A stretch of 7,958 nucleotides of DNA from Lichenicola sp964658455 (GTDB lineage: Bacteria; Pseudomonadota; Alphaproteobacteria; Acetobacterales; Acetobacteraceae), in NCBI GenBank assembly GCA_964658455.1, contig CAZZZA010000133.1, positions 1 to 7,958 on the forward strand, read 5' to 3'. Below the pieces are notes generated by a model. The model did not search any database, was not told the DNA's origin, and worked only from the letters and a program-made list of their open reading frames with translations. Positions 5,745 through 7,958 of this stretch are shown piece by piece. The translations under genes and the position numbers were made by a program. How positions within the stretch are numbered: position 1 is the stretch's first letter; the number at the start of each line of letters is the position of its first letter.

Positions 5745-7958
5745 GGCTCGACTCTCCTTGCGCCGGACCGAGCAGACGGTCCGCCAGTGCCTCAAGCCCA
5801 GCCAGCGGGATGCCGATCCAGTCCGGACGGTTGTCCGCCTCGTAGCGCACCTCGTAGGCGGCCTTCTCCAGCAGGAACAGGTCGATCAACGCCTGTTCCG
5901 ATGCCGGTTCCACCCAGGGGTTGGCGCTGGCCTGCAGCACCCCGCGATAGGCGCCGGCGAAATCCGCGCCGGCGCTCGACCGGAAGCGCTCGATCAGCGC
6001 CTCGTGGCGCTCGTTGGTGCGGTCGCTGCCGCTGTAGAGCCGCGACGCGGCGGTGGCGGCGGCGTAGTCGAACGAGCGCAGCATCCCGGCCACGTCGCGC
6101 AGCGGCGAGGAGTGCGCGCGGCGCTGTTCCATTGTCTTGGCCGGTTCGCCCTCGAAATCGATCAGGAACGCGTCGCCGCCGGCCACCAGCACCTGGCCGA
6201 GGTGGAAATCGCCATGCACGCGGGTCCGCAGCGAGTGCTTGCCGGACTTGGCGAGGCGGCGCGCCAGCCCCTTCAGCTCCTCGTGCCGGCCCATGACCCG
6301 GCCGGCGATCGCGGCCGCCGGGCTGTCGCCGCCGGCCACCCGCGCCAGCGGCGTCATCGCCCGGTCGAGCTGCTCGGTGGCACCGTCGGCCCAGCGCTCC
6401 AGCTCGGCATCGTCCACCTGCTCGGTGGCGAAGGCCGGGTCGTCATGCGCGGAGGCGAAAACCTCGTGCAGCTGGCCGAGACGCCGGCCCAGCGCCTGCG
6501 CGAACCCGGCATAGTTGCTGTAGAGATCGTCGATCATGGCGCCCTGTTCGCCGGGCTCGCCAGTCAGGCTGTCCTCGGCGGCGCGGGACAGGAAATCGAG
6601 CGTCCACTGCCAGCCATCGCCCTGGTTGCGGACGAAGCCCTGCACCAGGCACAGCGTGTTGGGGGTGCCGTCGGCGTCGATGCGGGTAATCTCGCCCAGC
6701 ATCGGCGGCGTGTTGGCGAAGCCGCGCGCGGTGAGATAGCGCGAGATCTCCGCCTCCGGATGGATCCCGGACAGCACCTTTCGCACCACCTTCAGCACGA
6801 TCAGGTCGTCGATGATCATCGAGCTGTTCGACTGCTCGGCCGACAGGCGGCGGATCGACAGTTCGGCCGGGCGCTTGATCCGGTCGAGACGGTCGGTCTT
6901 GCTGAACACCAGCTTGCCGCCGCCGGCGATCGGCATCACCGCCTCGCGCTGCATCAGATCCAGGCAGGCGGTGGCGAACGCGTCGGAGGCGAAGCCGTCG
7001 GTCACGTAGCCGACCAGCGGGCCGCGCCGGATCCGGGTCAGCGCCAGCTGGTGCGCCAGCGCCACCGCGCCATCCTCGGCGACGGCGGCGATCGGCAGGC
7101 AGTAGCGCTCGACACGCTCGGCGCCGTCGCCGCCCAGCGTGACGCTGATCTCGGTGAGCAGCGCGCTGTTGTCGCGATCCTCGCTGAGCGGCGCCAGATA
7201 GTCGAAACTGACCCGGCGCAGCGTGTCGCTCTTCGACGAGAACCAGCGCCGCTTGGCCAGGTAGGCCGGCAGCACGTCCTGCTCAAGCAGCGCCTGCGAA
7301 CTGCCGGCGCCGATCTCGGTCAGCGTGTTGCGGACCACAATGGTGGACAGATCAGGCAGCGGCTCGGGAGTCGGCGCATGCCAGCTCGGCAGCGCCTGCT
7401 CGGTCGCCAGCAGGAACCAGTAGAATCCGTAGGGCGGCAGCGTCAGCAGGTAGGTGAGCTGGCCGACCGGCGGGAACACCGAGCCGCCGATCACGTCGAC
7501 CGGCACGCGGCCGGCAAAGGCATGCAGATCGAGTTCGACCGCCTGCGCGGCGCGCGAGAGGTTGTAGACGCAGAGCAGCGTCTCCTCGTGCCCGTCCTCG
7601 GCCGGGTGCGCGCGCAGATAGGCCAGCACCTTGCGGTTGCCTGGGAACAAAAACTGCTGCGAGCCGCGGCCGAACGCGCGGTGGCGCTTGCGCACGCCGA
7701 GCATCCTGCGCATCCAGTTCAGCAGCGAATGCTGGTCGCTGGATTGCGCCTCGACGTTGACCGCCTGGTAGCCGTAGATCGGGTCCATGATCGGCGGCAT
7801 CACCAGGCCTGCCGGATCGGCGCGCGAGAACCCGCCATTGCGGTCGATCGACCACTGCATCGGCGTACGCACGCCGTCGCGGTCGCCGAGATAGATGTTG
7901 TCACCCATGCCGATCTCGTCGCCGTAATAGATCACCGGCGTGCCGGGCATCGACAGCA
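5737..7958 (-). CDS. treS: Trehalose synthase-maltokinase fusion (TreS-Mak), 5' end outside window
   Basis: Bifunctional enzyme: TreS (GH13_16) interconverts trehalose and maltose, and the C-terminal kinase phosphorylates maltose to maltose-1-phosphate with ATP. The reading frame is open to the window edge; the Met at 7950 is internal, since the codons before it (Leu-Ser) continue a TreS-like sequence. Residues below count from that Met. Residues 1-185 are the end of TreS: PGTPVIYYGDEIGMGDN at 2-18, LGDRDGVRTPMQW at 21-33, and a C-terminal beta domain ending near PPYGFYWFLL. The GH13 catalytic Asp/Glu/Asp residues must lie upstream and cannot be checked. After a Pro-rich linker (about 188-200) the maltokinase begins: N-terminal cap with LPAYLAKRRWFSSKSD at 227-242, EQSNSS at 372-377, K387 in IVLKVVRKV, HPEAE at 397-401, catalytic HGDFHLGQ at 579-586 and metal-binding DFEGEP at 598-603. 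All kinase motifs are intact. Its product is the donor for GlgE, probably encoded further upstream. The stop overlaps the start of glgB by 8 bp. Confidence 0.95.
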   Translation of the reverse strand, partial: LSMPGTPVIYYGDEIGMGDNIYLGDRDGVRTPMQWSIDRNGGFSRADPAGLVMPPIMDPIYGYQAVNVEAQSSDQHSLLNWMRRMLGVRKRHRAFGRGSQQFLFPGNRKVLAYLRAHPAEDGHEETLLCVYNLSRAAQAVELDLHAFAGRVPVDVIGGSVFPPVGQLTYLLTLPPYGFYWFLLATEQALPSWHAPTPEPLPDLSTIVVRNTLTEIGAGSSQALLEQDVLPAYLAKRRWFSSKSDTLRRVSFDYLAPLSEDRDNSALLTEISVTLGGDGAERVERYCLPIAAVAEDGAVALAHQLALTRIRRGPLVGYVTDGFASDAFATACLDLMQREAVMPIAGGGKLVFSKTDRLDRIKRPAELSIRRLSAEQSNSSMIIDDLIVLKVVRKVLSGIHPEAEISRYLTARGFANTPPMLGEITRIDADGTPNTLCLVQGFVRNQGDGWQWTLDFLSRAAEDSLTGEPGEQGAMIDDLYSNYAGFAQALGRRLGQLHEVFASAHDDPAFATEQVDDAELERWADGATEQLDRAMTPLARVAGGDSPAAAIAGRVMGRHEELKGLARRLAKSGKHSLRTRVHGDFHLGQVLVAGGDAFLIDFEGEPAKTMEQRRAHSSPLRDVAGMLRSFDYAAATAASRLYSGSDRTNERHEALIERFRSSAGADFAGAYRGVLQASANPWVEPASEQALIDLFLLEKAAYEVRYEADNRPDWIGIPLAGLEALADRLLGPAQGESSHV
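5752..5759 (-). promoter_or_regulatory. Ribosome binding site of glgB, inside the end of treS-mak
   Basis: The minus strand reads AAGGAGAG, 7 nt before the ATG at 5744. It lies within the last codons of the TreS-maltokinase frame. This near-ideal site decides the glgB start against the ATG 17 codons upstream and would let glgB be re-initiated strongly within the polycistronic message. Confidence 0.8.

Noticed and set aside
5745..5795. A longer glgB form starting at the ATG at 5795
   Set aside because: The extra 17 residues (MRHWRTVCSVRRKESRA) do not look like a GlgB N-terminus, lie wholly within the treS-mak coding end, and the strong ribosome site serves the ATG at 5744.
3132..6296. An uninterrupted plus-strand open frame of 1054 codons
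   Set aside because: It runs antisense to glgB and parts of malQ and treS-mak, all of which carry intact catalytic motifs. Its translation is dominated by Arg, Ala, Pro and Gln with no recognisable domain, as expected when GC-rich third positions remove stop codons from the opposite strand.

Overview
The window is a compact, GC-rich stretch of bacterial chromosome devoted to trehalose and alpha-glucan metabolism. All genes lie on the minus strand, so the order of transcription runs from high to low coordinates. The strong G/C bias at third codon positions, the ATG-overlap gene packing and the protein sequences suggest a high-GC proteobacterium. An alphaproteobacterium (Acetobacteraceae, Rhodospirillales or sphingomonad type) is my guess, but the window holds no phylogenetic marker that settles this.

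Layout in transcription order. (1) 7958-5737: the C-terminal part of a trehalose synthase (TreS) fused to a maltokinase; its 5' end is outside the window. (2) 5744-3546: a complete 1,4-alpha-glucan branching enzyme, GlgB, overlapping the previous gene by 8 bp and preceded by a strong Shine-Dalgarno. (3) 3549-1498: a complete 4-alpha-glucanotransferase, MalQ, overlapping glgB by 4 bp (ATGA). (4) 1497-1344: a 154-bp non-coding gap with an imperfect inverted repeat just after malQ and a weak candidate for a general-stress (EcfG-type) promoter. (5) 1343-1: trehalose-6-phosphate synthase, OtsA, missing only its extreme C-terminus at the window edge.

Together the genes outline a glucan cycle. OtsA makes trehalose-6-phosphate, and a phosphatase (not in view) would release trehalose. 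TreS isomerises trehalose to maltose and the fused kinase makes maltose-1-phosphate. That is the donor for GlgE, which is not in the window but in known clusters commonly sits next to treS-mak. GlgB branches the resulting glucan, and MalQ can disproportionate maltose and malto-oligosaccharides. The first three genes look like one translationally coupled operon. otsA is probably either read through from it or driven by its own promoter in the gap.

I found no RNA genes, mobile elements, CRISPR arrays or clearly new system. Every long plus-strand open frame is best explained as an antisense shadow of these genes. The main points for a second look are the regulatory signals in the malQ-otsA gap and the presence of MalQ inside a GlgE-pathway operon.
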